Shown in pieces: positions 7,643 to 15,403 of a stretch of 53,279 nt of DNA; within the stretch, counting starts at the first letter, position 1; every line of letters begins with the position of its first letter. The stretch is taken from positions 1 through 53,279 of the IMG/VR virus record IMGVR_UViG_3300032288_006150, one strand, 5' to 3'. The notes beneath the pieces are model-generated. The model worked only from the letters and a program-made list of their open reading frames with translations. It searched no databases and was not told the DNA's origin. The stretch comes from a virus. The translations under genes were made by a program, and so were the position numbers.

Positions 7643-8329
7643 TTAGATTAGACCAAAACCATGACATTGGTCAAGAAAATCAATTCCCGATTTTTGCCTG
7701 GTTTCTTCATCTATATACTTCACTAAATTAGGATAGGAAAAAGAAAGCTCCTGCCAAGCCATTTCCGGCTCAAATTCTAGGGGACCTAGCAAATCTACTT
7801 CTTCCCAGACGTCCTTTCTATTCATGATCGAAAAATCGTCAGGAAGTGTTTTAATTTCAACCCAATTCCCCCAAAAGCCTTCAATATCCTTTTTAACCAA
7901 CATGCTCCAATAATTATTGGTAGCTATCCAAATGTTACCATTTTTCAAAGAACTATTTAAAGAAGATAAAAAATTCTTTCTTTCTTTTATTCTATCGGAG
8001 AATTGTAATTTAATTTCGGCAACCGTATTTTTTTCTAAATTCTTCACAAGATCCGAATTCCAAAGAATAAAATCAGAGAGTGCATTCTTAATAACAGATC
8101 CCATGGAGAATGTTAAAAATGCCCGGTCAAACATTTTTACGAAATTAGAAAGATCCTCCTCAGAGGAGATCATAAATCCCTGTAAAACCAGCCCCTTACC
8201 CTTTTGATGCTCAACGATAAAATCCTCAAAATCCCAATAATATCCTAATTTTTCGCGGTCAGGATGCAAGAGATCTGCCTTTTTTAAAGGATAGATCCCA
8301 GAGAAATTCTCATAAAAATCGAAGATCAT
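7643..8329 (-). CDS. Hypothetical protein, tandem paralogue (copy 2)
   Basis: 228 residues, MIFDFYENFSG at the start and CHGFGLI at the end. It shares the ordered motifs DREKLGYYW, GPLEFEP and NLVKYIDE with the 6888-7634 product. No signal peptide or catalytic motif seen. It is the first gene after a terminator-bearing gap, so the pair probably has its own promoter. Confidence 0.7.
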   Translation of the reverse strand: MIFDFYENFSGIYPLKKADLLHPDREKLGYYWDFEDFIVEHQKGKGLVLQGFMISSEEDLSNFVKMFDRAFLTFSMGSVIKNALSDFILWNSDLVKNLEKNTVAEIKLQFSDRIKERKNFLSSLNSSLKNGNIWIATNNYWSMLVKKDIEGFWGNWVEIKTLPDDFSIMNRKDVWEEVDLLGPLEFEPEMAWQELSFSYPNLVKYIDEETRQKSGIDFLDQCHGFGLI

Positions 8330-8353
8330 TGAGCAAATTTAATGATAAAACAA

Positions 8354-8383
8354 AAAAGGACCCCTTTAAAAAAGGAGTCCTTT
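8354..8383 (-). terminator. Rho-independent terminator of the NUMOD1 gene
   Basis: Minus-strand hairpin with arms at 8371-8380 and 8358-8367 (GGACTCCTTT / AAAGGGGTCC, one mismatch pair), followed by a run of six T residues. It lies 17 bases after the stop at 8400. Confidence 0.8.
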
Positions 8384-8399
8384 CGATAATTTAGACGTC

Positions 8400-8615
8400 T
8401 TAGACAGTCTGCCAACGGAAACCACCAGCACTCTGAAGAACTCCGCGGGTAACTTTTGAAATGCTGCTAGGATCTACTCCTGTGGTTAAACCAGCCTGAC
8501 GGATAGAGCTATATTTCTTTAGCTTTCTACCACCAGCGGTCATTTGCATTACTGACTTAGAACGGGGATTTGTTGTTGCTTTTTTGCTTTTAGCAGTGTT
8601 TTTTGAATTTGACAT
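8400..8615 (-). CDS. Stand-alone NUMOD1-like DNA-binding protein
   Basis: 71 residues: a basic, Ser/Lys/Thr-rich N-terminus, then KLKKYSSIRQAGLTTGVDPS and SISKVTRG ending in SAGGFRW. This spacing of a short helix-turn-helix closing with GGF.W is the NUMOD1 module, which normally sits at the C-terminus of homing endonucleases. Here no nuclease is attached. It may be a remnant or a small DNA-binding protein of its own; it has its own terminator. Confidence 0.75.
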   Translation of the reverse strand: MSNSKNTAKSKKATTNPRSKSVMQMTAGGRKLKKYSSIRQAGLTTGVDPSSISKVTRGVLQSAGGFRWQTV

Positions 8616-8708
8616 TTTTTTGAAATTTAGGTTTTTAAATAATTAATATACACATATTATAGACCCAAAATTCAAAAAGGTTCCAAAAAATATGAAAAAA
8701 TCAAGGTT

Positions 8709-9131
8709 TTAAGCAAACTGTATTACGACGTCCCCCTTTCCTTGGAGAGCCCCTATGAATCTTTCCACGTCAGCCAAAGCCTCAGTATCAAGATTTATTC
8801 TAATATCTTCCTGTTTGCTTTTGGTGCCTATCGCTCTTAATACCCTACTAAAAATCCCCCTTGCATTTTTACATGGAGACGATGATTCCACAGTATATTT
8901 AATATCATCGACAGGCTCTCCTTTTAGATAATTAAACTTGGAAAGAGAAATTCTAAGCTGATCCTCTGACAAAACAGCAGAACCTCCATTTCCGGATACA
9001 CCTGTATTAAAATCTGTACAGTTTAGGGATTCATATAATATCCAGGATTTACCTTGATTAAAGGCACCTATAGAAATGAAAGAAATTCTTTCACCAGATC
9101 TTTTACATTTTGCAATTATATCGTGAGCCAA
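8709..9131 (-). CDS. Hypothetical protein, TTG start
   Basis: 140 residues; the only usable start is TTG at 9131 (no internal methionine follows). No signal peptide. The pattern of alternating hydrophobics at the C-terminus (DVERFIGALQGKGDVVIQFA) suggests an alpha/beta fold. Family not recognised. Confidence 0.6.
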   Translation of the reverse strand: MAHDIIAKCKRSGERISFISIGAFNQGKSWILYESLNCTDFNTGVSGNGGSAVLSEDQLRISLSKFNYLKGEPVDDIKYTVESSSPCKNARGIFSRVLRAIGTKSKQEDIRINLDTEALADVERFIGALQGKGDVVIQFA

Positions 9132-9182
9132 TTTTTGTAATTTTTACAAATATAAAATCAAGAATGCGTAATAAAAAATGTT

Positions 9183-9734
9183 TTAAATGAATTTCCCAAA
9201 TCTTATCCAAATAACTGCAATATACTTCGTTCCTGAAATGACCGGCAGTCCCGCGTGAAGACTATCATAATCTGGGTTGCCATCTTCAAAGGTATTGTCC
9301 CACAAAACAAGTTTACCTTTCTGTGGGCTTACTCTGATATTAATTTTTGGAAATTCTGTCTCGCCTCCAGTAAAATCATCGTTTAAATAGACAAGAGCAC
9401 TTTTAGCTCTTTGTCCGCCTCTTTTCATTTCACTTTCATAATAGCCTTCACCCGGATGAAAGAAATCGTGATGTGTTTTATACTCCCCACCTATTTCATA
9501 TTTAACAATATGAATTAATTCCATATTCTCTACAGGAAATCCGGAGGCCTCAGAAATCCTCTTTCTATAATTTTTAATAATCTCTGAGCTATCATTTAAC
9601 CATGCTCCATCAGCTACTCGGTATCCCTCAATTTCTTTTCCAAGAGTAGTTGTTCTCATGAATTGCTTTTGCGCAGCTTCTATCATAAACTGGCATTCCT
9701 CGTCAGTTATAAAATTTTCATATTCTTTTACCAT
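9183..9734 (-). CDS. 2-oxoglutarate/Fe(II) dioxygenase (prolyl-4-hydroxylase type)
   Basis: 183 residues, the size of phage P4H-like oxygenases. The iron triad is H88-x-D90 (THHDFFHPG) and H160 (SLHAGLPV), with K170 in GTKYIAVIWIR as the 2-oxoglutarate-binding residue. The middle segment KSALVYLNDDFTGGETEFP is characteristic of the double-stranded beta-helix. It hydroxylates an unknown protein or nucleotide substrate using O2, Fe(II) and 2-oxoglutarate. Relatives are common in marine T4-like phages. Confidence 0.88.
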   Translation of the reverse strand: MVKEYENFITDEECQFMIEAAQKQFMRTTTLGKEIEGYRVADGAWLNDSSEIIKNYRKRISEASGFPVENMELIHIVKYEIGGEYKTHHDFFHPGEGYYESEMKRGGQRAKSALVYLNDDFTGGETEFPKINIRVSPQKGKLVLWDNTFEDGNPDYDSLHAGLPVISGTKYIAVIWIRFGKFI

Positions 9735-9744
9735 AGAATAAAAA

Positions 9745-10023
9745 TTATATTGCAGGATCTAATCTGACACCCTCAGATTGAGGCATAACCTTTGTATCAC
9801 CAGGATCTTCTGAATCATCATACGTAATTATATACTTCTGAAGCATATATTCAGTTACTAATGAAATAAGATTCTCGTCTGTGATTTGTGATCCCTCGTA
9901 AAAGATTTTAACCTTAACATCATTTGTTGAGAGATCCTGTTCTAATTCTACGTTGAGTTTTTTGTCGTCGCAATCGACATCGAAGAATAAAATACAGCGG
10001 GTTGGGTTTGATACGATCCTCAT
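9745..10023 (-). CDS. Small hypothetical protein
   Basis: 92 residues, mostly beta (RCILFFDVDCDDKKLNVELEQDL) with a helical middle, start ATG at 10023. It lies 10 bases before the oxygenase gene on the same strand, so they are likely co-transcribed. Unrecognised. Confidence 0.65.
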   Translation of the reverse strand: MRIVSNPTRCILFFDVDCDDKKLNVELEQDLSTNDVKVKIFYEGSQITDENLISLVTEYMLQKYIITYDDSEDPGDTKVMPQSEGVRLDPAI

Positions 10024-10139
10024 ACGTTTTTTTAAACTATAGTACCAAACCCGGGAAAAATTACAAATTAACCTTCCTTTTACGGAAATAAATTCGCAAG
10101 AAAATGGTCCCTACCCGCTGTATAAGTCTAAGAATGATT

Positions 10140-10778
10140 TTAATTCTTCTTAGGCTTTAAATTAAGTTTCCAATAAACTCCCCCATGGATATAGGGAATA
10201 AATTGACCATACACCCCATCATCTGTCTTGTTCCACACCCCTATACCGATTTGGTAAATTCTACTATTTGGAGTTTGATAAAGTAAAGATGTCCCTAAGG
10301 AGTACATATAATTTGGTTTATCAAATCCCCCATTGAGTCCAAGATAAAAATTAGATGTAGGTTCCTCCTTTACTGTTTGTATTCTTTCCTTAACTGGAAC
10401 TTTAAATTTAGGTATAAAATTTCTGGAAACTATAGAACTTCCAGAAACACTGTCAGTAATAGCAACATACCCATATTCAAATCTTAGCGTGTCTCTGAAT
10501 ATTTTTTTATCCATAAACATTTTTAAAATTGCTAGGGTGTCAATCGGATTACTTACATAAATGATTGAGTCCTTAGTAACAATGTAAGGAACTGGTGTTT
10601 CTATATAAATAGTGTCCTGTGCAAGCAGAAGGGTGTCGTGTATAGTTTCTGGTTGTATTTTAGACATTACCTGTTTGTCTTTTTCCTTTTTAGAATACTT
10701 GCACCCGGTAAATGCCAGTAAGGAAAGAGACAACATAACCATCTGAAGGAATACAACTCCTTTTCTTTTTAAATTCAT
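10140..10778 (-). CDS. Exported lipoprotein, last gene of secreted operon 1
   Basis: 212 residues. The N-terminal hydrophobic stretch ends in the lipobox LLAFTGC (Cys about 26), and the mature part starts KYSKKEKDKQ. The C-terminal half (NFYLGLNGGFDKPNYMYSLG, then IYQIGIGVWNK) alternates like outer-membrane beta-strands. It probably spans periplasm to outer membrane. A short 48-base spacer separates it from the CsgG-like gene, so they share a transcript. Confidence 0.75.
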   Translation of the reverse strand: MNLKRKGVVFLQMVMLSLSLLAFTGCKYSKKEKDKQVMSKIQPETIHDTLLLAQDTIYIETPVPYIVTKDSIIYVSNPIDTLAILKMFMDKKIFRDTLRFEYGYVAITDSVSGSSIVSRNFIPKFKVPVKERIQTVKEEPTSNFYLGLNGGFDKPNYMYSLGTSLLYQTPNSRIYQIGIGVWNKTDDGVYGQFIPYIHGGVYWKLNLKPKKN

Positions 10779-10826
10779 TTTAATACTTTACTTTAGGTCG
10801 TGTAACTAAAGAATAGTCTTAAACAC

Positions 10827-11555
10827 TTACTTTGTGAAAACCCCTTTCTTTACCATCTTGCCAAGAATATTAGCGCAAGCTATATCCAAAGCTTTTTTAG
10901 TTGCTATACTAATTGTTGACTGATTAAATTTAACTGGATCAACAGTAGCATCAGAAACAAATGTTAATTCTCTTGTCGTCTTAGCTTCCCCCAATCCTGA
11001 AGCAGCTATAATAGCTCCAGTCTCAGCATTGGTGAATCTAACTTGCAAACCGATACGAGTAACTAATAAATTCTTTACTCCGTCTTTAAGATTTACTGTT
11101 TCATCTTCAGAAACAGAATAATCATAACACTCAATTTCAACAAAATAATCGGCAAGTTTGATCTTTCCTCTGCCATCTAGTTTGTTTTCAGAAATACCAG
11201 CTTGTGATGCTTGGAATTGCTTAACCATTCTGTTTTTAATTTCAGTTTTATCTTCTGTAAATTCAAAACGATTTAGATTGTCTAGGTATTCTAATACGAT
11301 ATTGGTTACACCAAGTCCTACTCTCTTTTCTTTCAATTCTGGATATGCTTCGTATGTTTCATCATTGATGCCACACTTTAACAACTGAATGTTCTTTTTA
11401 GGTCCTTCGTAATCTAGATATTGAGAGATGTCAGCTTTTTTTTCAAAGTCTGCTTTAAAATCTTCAGTTTGAGTTTTCCCTATAGTTTGTGCAATTGCAT
11501 TTTCTGAAATTAAACAACTTACTAGGAATGCTGGTATAAGTACAAGTCCTTTCAT
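10827..11555 (-). CDS. CsgG-family outer-membrane/periplasmic protein
   Basis: 242 residues. The N-terminal signal has two possible readings: a lipobox LVSC at Cys14, or signal peptidase I cleavage after NAIA. The mature region follows the CsgG pattern: VGLGVTNIVLEYLDNLNRFEF near residue 80, GKIKLADYFVEIECYDYS, ARIGLQVRF-like strands, and a terminal helix ALDIACANILGKMV. CsgG forms the nonameric curli secretion channel in the outer membrane. CsgG-like genes are known from some marine phages. Here it sits among other exported proteins, which supports an envelope role. Confidence 0.82.
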   Translation of the reverse strand: MKGLVLIPAFLVSCLISENAIAQTIGKTQTEDFKADFEKKADISQYLDYEGPKKNIQLLKCGINDETYEAYPELKEKRVGLGVTNIVLEYLDNLNRFEFTEDKTEIKNRMVKQFQASQAGISENKLDGRGKIKLADYFVEIECYDYSVSEDETVNLKDGVKNLLVTRIGLQVRFTNAETGAIIAASGLGEAKTTRELTFVSDATVDPVKFNQSTISIATKKALDIACANILGKMVKKGVFTK

Positions 11556-11567
11556 CCTTAATATTTT

Positions 11568-11798
11568 TTATTTTGCAGGTCCCTCGTAAAAGATGTTGCC
11601 TGGGGTATTTTTAAAACTACCATCAAATTTCCATGCAAGGTGATTTGATATTTTTAGGGTTCTTTCTTGTTGACCTGTAACTTCCAGATAAACAAAAAAT
11701 AATTGGAACGCCAATGCGCAAACTGTCCAGGTCACACATAGGTATAAGAATCCTTTGATCATTGAATCACTTATTCTATCTAATGTTAATGTTTTCAT
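11568..11798 (-). CDS. Small single-pass membrane protein
   Basis: 76 residues, one transmembrane helix at about 16-38 (FLYLCVTWTVCALAFQLFFVYL) followed by a polar C-terminal part probably facing the periplasm. It sits between a holin-like gene and the CsgG-like gene. It could be a lysis or export accessory; no family recognised. Confidence 0.65.
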   Translation of the reverse strand: MKTLTLDRISDSMIKGFLYLCVTWTVCALAFQLFFVYLEVTGQQERTLKISNHLAWKFDGSFKNTPGNIFYEGPAK

Positions 11799-11820
11799 GT
11801 TTTTTATTATATTAATTTAA

Positions 11821-11850
11821 GAAAGAGCGGAGTCGTGTTTCCGCCCTTTC
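11821..11850. other. 11-bp hairpin between membrane-protein genes, loop AACACGAC on minus strand
   Basis: Arms 11821-11831 and 11840-11850 pair fully with one G-T pair; the 8-base loop reads AACACGAC on the transcribed strand. There is no long T-run behind it, so it may be an attenuator or RNA-processing site rather than a simple terminator. Confidence 0.55.
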
Positions 11851-11861
11851 TTTCTTTTGAA

Positions 11862-12113
11862 TTAAGACTCTGAAGAATCATCTTTCTTCTTGTGCGAGAA
11901 CTTATCCAAAGTATCTGCACCCATTCCAATAGCAGTGATAAGCATTACTGCATTAACTAATTCAGGCGCAGGTGCAAAATCCGCATGCGAAAACGAATTT
12001 GCTAACATTGTTCCGCAAAGAAACAAAGCGCCAATAAGTGCAATAACCGGTTTGATTGAGGTAGATCCTCTTTCGTCTTTAAAAAGGTCTAAGACCCATT
12101 GTTTGAAGTTCAT
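11862..12113 (-). CDS. Holin-like two-helix membrane protein
   Basis: 83 residues, hydrophobic segments at about 20-40 (IKPVIALIGALFLCGTMLAN) and 52-70 (LVNAVMLITAIGMGADTL), then a short charged tail KKKDDSSES. Two helices and a charged tail are the shape of class II holins. The neighbouring membrane proteins fit a lysis or envelope cassette. Assignment is by topology alone. Confidence 0.6.
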   Translation of the reverse strand: MNFKQWVLDLFKDERGSTSIKPVIALIGALFLCGTMLANSFSHADFAPAPELVNAVMLITAIGMGADTLDKFSHKKKDDSSES

Positions 12114-12145
12114 AGTCGTGTATTTTATATTCTTTATGACTTATT

Positions 12146-12775
12146 TTACTCTCCCGAGTTTGCTCTAAGCAATCCACAAATTTGGCATTCTTCTTCACCG
12201 TCATTATTTGCATCTCCCCAAACGTGTTGACAATAACGATGTGGAAAATATTCATCGATTGTTCCGTCTCCGTCATAGTCTAAACCATCTGCTAAGCCGT
12301 CACCGTCTTCGTCGATTTCAACTCCTTTCTTTTTGTCATTAACCGGCTCGGTGGATTCCACTACTTCAGCATCATAAGTTGCTGGTTTATCCTTGGAATT
12401 GGAAATAGCTTGTGAAAAATCTGCAGGGATCAATGGAGTTGGTGGTACGGGATTATTAGGCATGTCTGCAGTATTAGACAAAGAAGTTCCGTCTTCCTCA
12501 TCCATTTTCTGAACTAACATTTTATCTTTATCCGTATCACTGAACCAATAATCGATAATTTTTCCATAACTCCCAATAAATGCTCCAAGTAAAAGAAGCA
12601 GAAGTTCTTTCCACTCTCCGGCTATTTCAGATTTATTTAAAATAGCGAAAAACATTCCCCCTATAATTAACATAAATCCTCCTAATACCAACGCAGTAAT
12701 ATACCATCTGCGTTTCATCATTGCGTTTAAAAGATCCTTAAATCCACTTGGTGTTTGTTGATTGTTATTCATCAT
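12146..12775 (-). CDS. Membrane protein with calcium-type repeats and a Cys pair
   Basis: 209 residues. Two transmembrane segments (residues about 24-46 and 55-74) are followed by a proline-rich linker, then DEDGDGLADGLDYDGDGTIDE at about 155-175, an EF-hand or thrombospondin-type-3-like calcium motif. The end has C-x-x-C (ECQICG). The front half resembles phage holin-type proteins. The acidic tail probably faces the periplasm, where Ca2+ could be sensed. A fusion of holin-like and Ca-binding parts is unusual. Confidence 0.65.
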   Translation of the reverse strand: MMNNNQQTPSGFKDLLNAMMKRRWYITALVLGGFMLIIGGMFFAILNKSEIAGEWKELLLLLLGAFIGSYGKIIDYWFSDTDKDKMLVQKMDEEDGTSLSNTADMPNNPVPPTPLIPADFSQAISNSKDKPATYDAEVVESTEPVNDKKKGVEIDEDGDGLADGLDYDGDGTIDEYFPHRYCQHVWGDANNDGEEECQICGLLRANSGE

Positions 12776-12787
12776 TCAATTTTAATA

Positions 12788-13108
12788 TTACCACTGAGCT
12801 GGTTTTTCTTTAAATTCATCGCCATCTTTCTTTTTAGTTGCAGGTGCTGGTTTAGCTGGTTCCGCAGCTTTCTCTTTAATGATAACAGTTTTACCACCAC
12901 CTGCAGCTTGTTGAGCTTGCTGGTTAGAGTTAGTGATGTTGATTACAGGGGCTGGTGCTGGAGCTGGAGCTGCTTCTTTGTCTCCTCCACCTAATAGTGT
13001 TGAGACCCAAACGCCTCCTGCTGTTACAGCTGTTGTAATAACCCCGATGATAGTTTTCTTTAGACCTGACCAGGTTCCGTCGTTGTGGTCTTGTGTTTCT
13101 TCTGACAT
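12788..13108 (-). CDS. Single-pass membrane protein with Ala-Pro and Lys-rich tail, first gene of operon 1
   Basis: 106 residues: a short N-terminal cytoplasmic part, one hydrophobic helix at 17-40 (TIIGVITTAVTAGGVWVSTLL), then AP repeats, an Asn/Gln-rich stretch and a Lys/Ala-rich end. It looks like a spanning adaptor or holin partner. It follows a 167-base leader that is shared in part with the second operon. Confidence 0.65.
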   Translation of the reverse strand: MSEETQDHNDGTWSGLKKTIIGVITTAVTAGGVWVSTLLGGGDKEAAPAPAPAPVINITNSNQQAQQAAGGGKTVIIKEKAAEPAKPAPATKKKDGDEFKEKPAQW

Positions 13109-13130
13109 TTTTTAAAAATTATATTCAATG

Positions 13131-13149
13131 TTCAGAAAAGACCCTCAAA
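13131..13149 (-). promoter_or_regulatory. Shared leader element (copy 1)
   Basis: Reads TTGAGGGTCTTTTCTGAA on the transcribed strand, 23-41 bases before the start at 13108. Matches the leader of operon 2 at 19957-19971 with one inserted base. Confidence 0.5.
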
Positions 13150-13240
13150 ACTTAGAATTCGCTTTTGGAATATTTCGAAAGACGTTACTTACCCGAATCC
13201 TTTCAAGAATCAAGACGGGCTTGTCGTGTTTTTCTTTCGA

Positions 13241-13272
13241 ACAGTATGAGGATTTTTTCATCTTATATATCT
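13241..13272 (-). promoter_or_regulatory. Shared upstream control element (copy 1)
   Basis: On the minus strand GATATATAAGATGAAAAAAT is followed by CCTCATACTG. It matches 20001-20031 at about 24 of 30 positions and lies about 135 bases before operon 1. The intergenic stretch 13109-13275 holds nothing else I can identify apart from a CACGAC hexamer near 13222. Confidence 0.55.
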
Positions 13273-13275
13273 TTT

Positions 13276-14646
13276 TTACAGCATAATTCTGGATCCGATC
13301 ATGAAATTGTGCAATATTTTTGTTCCTGGCTGGGTACCCCCTGAAAATCTATAATTAAGATTTAACCCAAATCTTTGAGTTAATTTATAATCATACGAGA
13401 AACCAGACATGAATCCAAATTGTCGATTAACTATCGTTTGATTGGCGGAAGGGTTCCATGCTATGGGTGAGCTAGTAATAAATACCTGGGGAGAGATGGA
13501 CACCTTTCGATTTACTTGATAAACTTTCGTCCAAAATCCAATAGATGATACTGACATGGAATAATCATATTTGTTCCCATTCTTTAAGAATAAACTAACC
13601 ACTCCGATGTTATATCCATATGTTCCCATCTTAGGATCTGGTTTAATGTACGTATAACCCTGCATAAGCATATAATTTCCCTGTAGGTAAGCTGCAGTAA
13701 AGGAATAAGAATTAATGCTGCTTAAAGCTCCCTTTTTAAAATTCATCTTAGTGTAACCACCGTTCAAAGCAAATTGATCGAATGTTGTCCAGATCATAGA
13801 GGTTAAGCCCCAGCTTTCTGCTCCTGTCATAGAGGATTTGCTTATTCCGGTAGAAATCATAGCTGAATATCTTCCGTCCTTATTTTCAGTTACTGCAAGA
13901 TCTGACGCAACCAAAGTGGGATTGCTCATAGATTGTCTCTTCTTCTTTTCTTCCTCCTTCTTTTTCTTTTCCTCTTCTTTTTTCTTTTCCTCCTCTTTCT
14001 TCTTTTCCTCCTTGCTCTCTGATTTTTCTTCCTTATTTTCCGATTTTTTTTCTTCTTGTTTGCTCTCGGATTTTTCTTCACTCTTACTTTCAGATTTGGA
14101 TTCAGATTTTTGCTCGGAAGAAGTGCTGCTCTCTTTCTTTGTTTCCCCGCCAGAGCTGGATCCTCCAGAACTAGAACTACTTGAACCTCCTGAAGACTGT
14201 GAACCCCCGCTGGAACTAGCAGGGGTAGAAGAAGCTGCTGATGAACTTGCAGAGGTGCTAGCAGACGAAGATGCTGCAGAAGACGCAGAACTACTCGCAG
14301 CGCTACTCGCTGCAGAAGATGCAGCTTGTGAAGCTGCCGCGGAAGCCGCTTGTGAAACCGTTTGTTGAACTGTTTGTTGAACTATCGTTGTTGCCGGACA
14401 AGGTCTGGAGTTATAATCAGCATACACCTGATTCAGCCATGCCTGCACAGTTCCGTTATTAACTTCAGCAGTGGTAAAAGTCTTTATTTGATTATAAAAA
14501 GCAACTACAACCATTCCGTTTCCCATTGGGGTGGTTACAACTGTTTTTATTTCTCCAGTACACTTATCTACGTAGGTTTGTGTAAATATTTGTGCTTTTG
14601 CTTTGACTGAAAAAATCAACAAGAGGATTATTAATAATCTCTTCAT
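13276..14646 (-). CDS. Secreted low-complexity protein with beta-rich C-terminal domain
   Basis: 456 residues. Signal peptide to KAKAQ (about residue 18), a 75-residue N-terminal domain with C-TG and RPCP cysteines, then Ser/Ala tracts (about 95-165), then a very long Lys/Glu/Ser region (about 168-240) likely to be a rigid charged helix. The C-terminal 210 residues alternate like an outer-membrane barrel (YNIGVVSLFLKNGNKYDYSM) and end in GSRIML. It could be a barrel-anchored stalk protein or a fibre. Last gene of operon 2. The low-complexity part gives long false frames on the other strand. Confidence 0.75.
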   Translation of the reverse strand: MKRLLIILLLIFSVKAKAQIFTQTYVDKCTGEIKTVVTTPMGNGMVVVAFYNQIKTFTTAEVNNGTVQAWLNQVYADYNSRPCPATTIVQQTVQQTVSQAASAAASQAASSAASSAASSSASSAASSSASTSASSSAASSTPASSSGGSQSSGGSSSSSSGGSSSGGETKKESSTSSEQKSESKSESKSEEKSESKQEEKKSENKEEKSESKEEKKKEEEKKKEEEKKKKEEEKKKRQSMSNPTLVASDLAVTENKDGRYSAMISTGISKSSMTGAESWGLTSMIWTTFDQFALNGGYTKMNFKKGALSSINSYSFTAAYLQGNYMLMQGYTYIKPDPKMGTYGYNIGVVSLFLKNGNKYDYSMSVSSIGFWTKVYQVNRKVSISPQVFITSSPIAWNPSANQTIVNRQFGFMSGFSYDYKLTQRFGLNLNYRFSGGTQPGTKILHNFMIGSRIML

Positions 14647-14678
14647 TTTTGTCGTGTGCCGTATTTTTATTTTTGGTT

Positions 14679-15047
14679 TTACAGTTTGTTAAAATCTGTA
14701 ATACCAAGTTGATTTCCTTTCGAATCAAATAAGCCTATTCTGTAAGCAGAAGAGGGTAAAGCTGACGTGTAAACTTTTAAAATGTTATCACCAGCATTAA
14801 CTCTCATTACCTCTTTAGAAACTGTTTTATTAGAAATGTCAAAAATTCTAATTGTAACATCCTGTGCAATGTCGCTTTTAACATTCATAGACACCTCTGT
14901 AGTTACGAACGGGTTTTCTAATTTTATACCAACAGTAGAATTTATTTGTAAAGAATTTGGAACTGTTGGCGGTTCAATTACATTAAAAGGATCTTTTGTA
15001 CATCCTATAAGAGATGTAACAATTAAAAGGGAGATTAGCTTTTTCAT
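14679..15047 (-). CDS. Small lipoprotein (A of a tandem pair)
   Basis: 122 residues with lipobox SLIGC at about residue 16 and mature start TKDPFNVIEPP. The C-terminal 80 residues (DVTIRIFDISNKTVSKEV, then NILKVYTSALPSSAYRIGLF) form an immunoglobulin-like or T9SS-tail-like beta sandwich. It has the same architecture as the next gene (NNSVKIYTKSLP in that one), so the two are paralogues. Confidence 0.75.
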   Translation of the reverse strand: MKKLISLLIVTSLIGCTKDPFNVIEPPTVPNSLQINSTVGIKLENPFVTTEVSMNVKSDIAQDVTIRIFDISNKTVSKEVMRVNAGDNILKVYTSALPSSAYRIGLFDSKGNQLGITDFNKL

Positions 15048-15052
15048 TTTTT

Positions 15053-15403
15053 TTATTTTATTATTATTTTGGTTCTCTTGACTTCGTTCTTATTTAAATC
15101 GTCTAAGATCAAATATAAAACTCCGACAGGAAGAGATTTTGTGTATATTTTAACAGAATTGTTTCCTGTTATCAAATTTATTTTTTCTTTACTTAAGATT
15201 TGTCCGGTATTATAATCTTGTATCTTTAATATAAAAGATCCCTCTTTTTCCATGTTAAAAGATAGTTGATCTGAATCGGAAACTGAAACTTCAGAAACCG
15301 AAAAAATATCCACTACCGGTTTGGGTAAGGGCTCGATATTCTCTTTATAACAAGAAGTTAATGAAAGAGAAAAAATTAATAATACAATCCTAATAAATTT
15401 CAT
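15053..15403 (-). CDS. Small lipoprotein (B of a tandem pair)
   Basis: 116 residues, lipobox SLTSC near residue 18, mature start YKENIEPLPKP. The ending NNSVKIYTKSLPVGVLYLIL parallels DNILKVYTSALPSSAYRIG in the 14679 product. Its start overlaps the stop of... the large secreted protein upstream as TAATG at 15403, tying expression together. Probably a periplasm-facing or surface lipoprotein. Confidence 0.75.
   Translation of the reverse strand: MKFIRIVLLIFSLSLTSCYKENIEPLPKPVVDIFSVSEVSVSDSDQLSFNMEKEGSFILKIQDYNTGQILSKEKINLITGNNSVKIYTKSLPVGVLYLILDDLNKNEVKRTKIIIK

Noticed and set aside
13838-14368. 176-residue plus-strand frame rich in Ser, Phe, Glu and Ala
   Set aside because: It is the reverse complement of the low-complexity Ser/Ala/Lys/Glu part of the 13276-14646 gene and has no promoter or signal.
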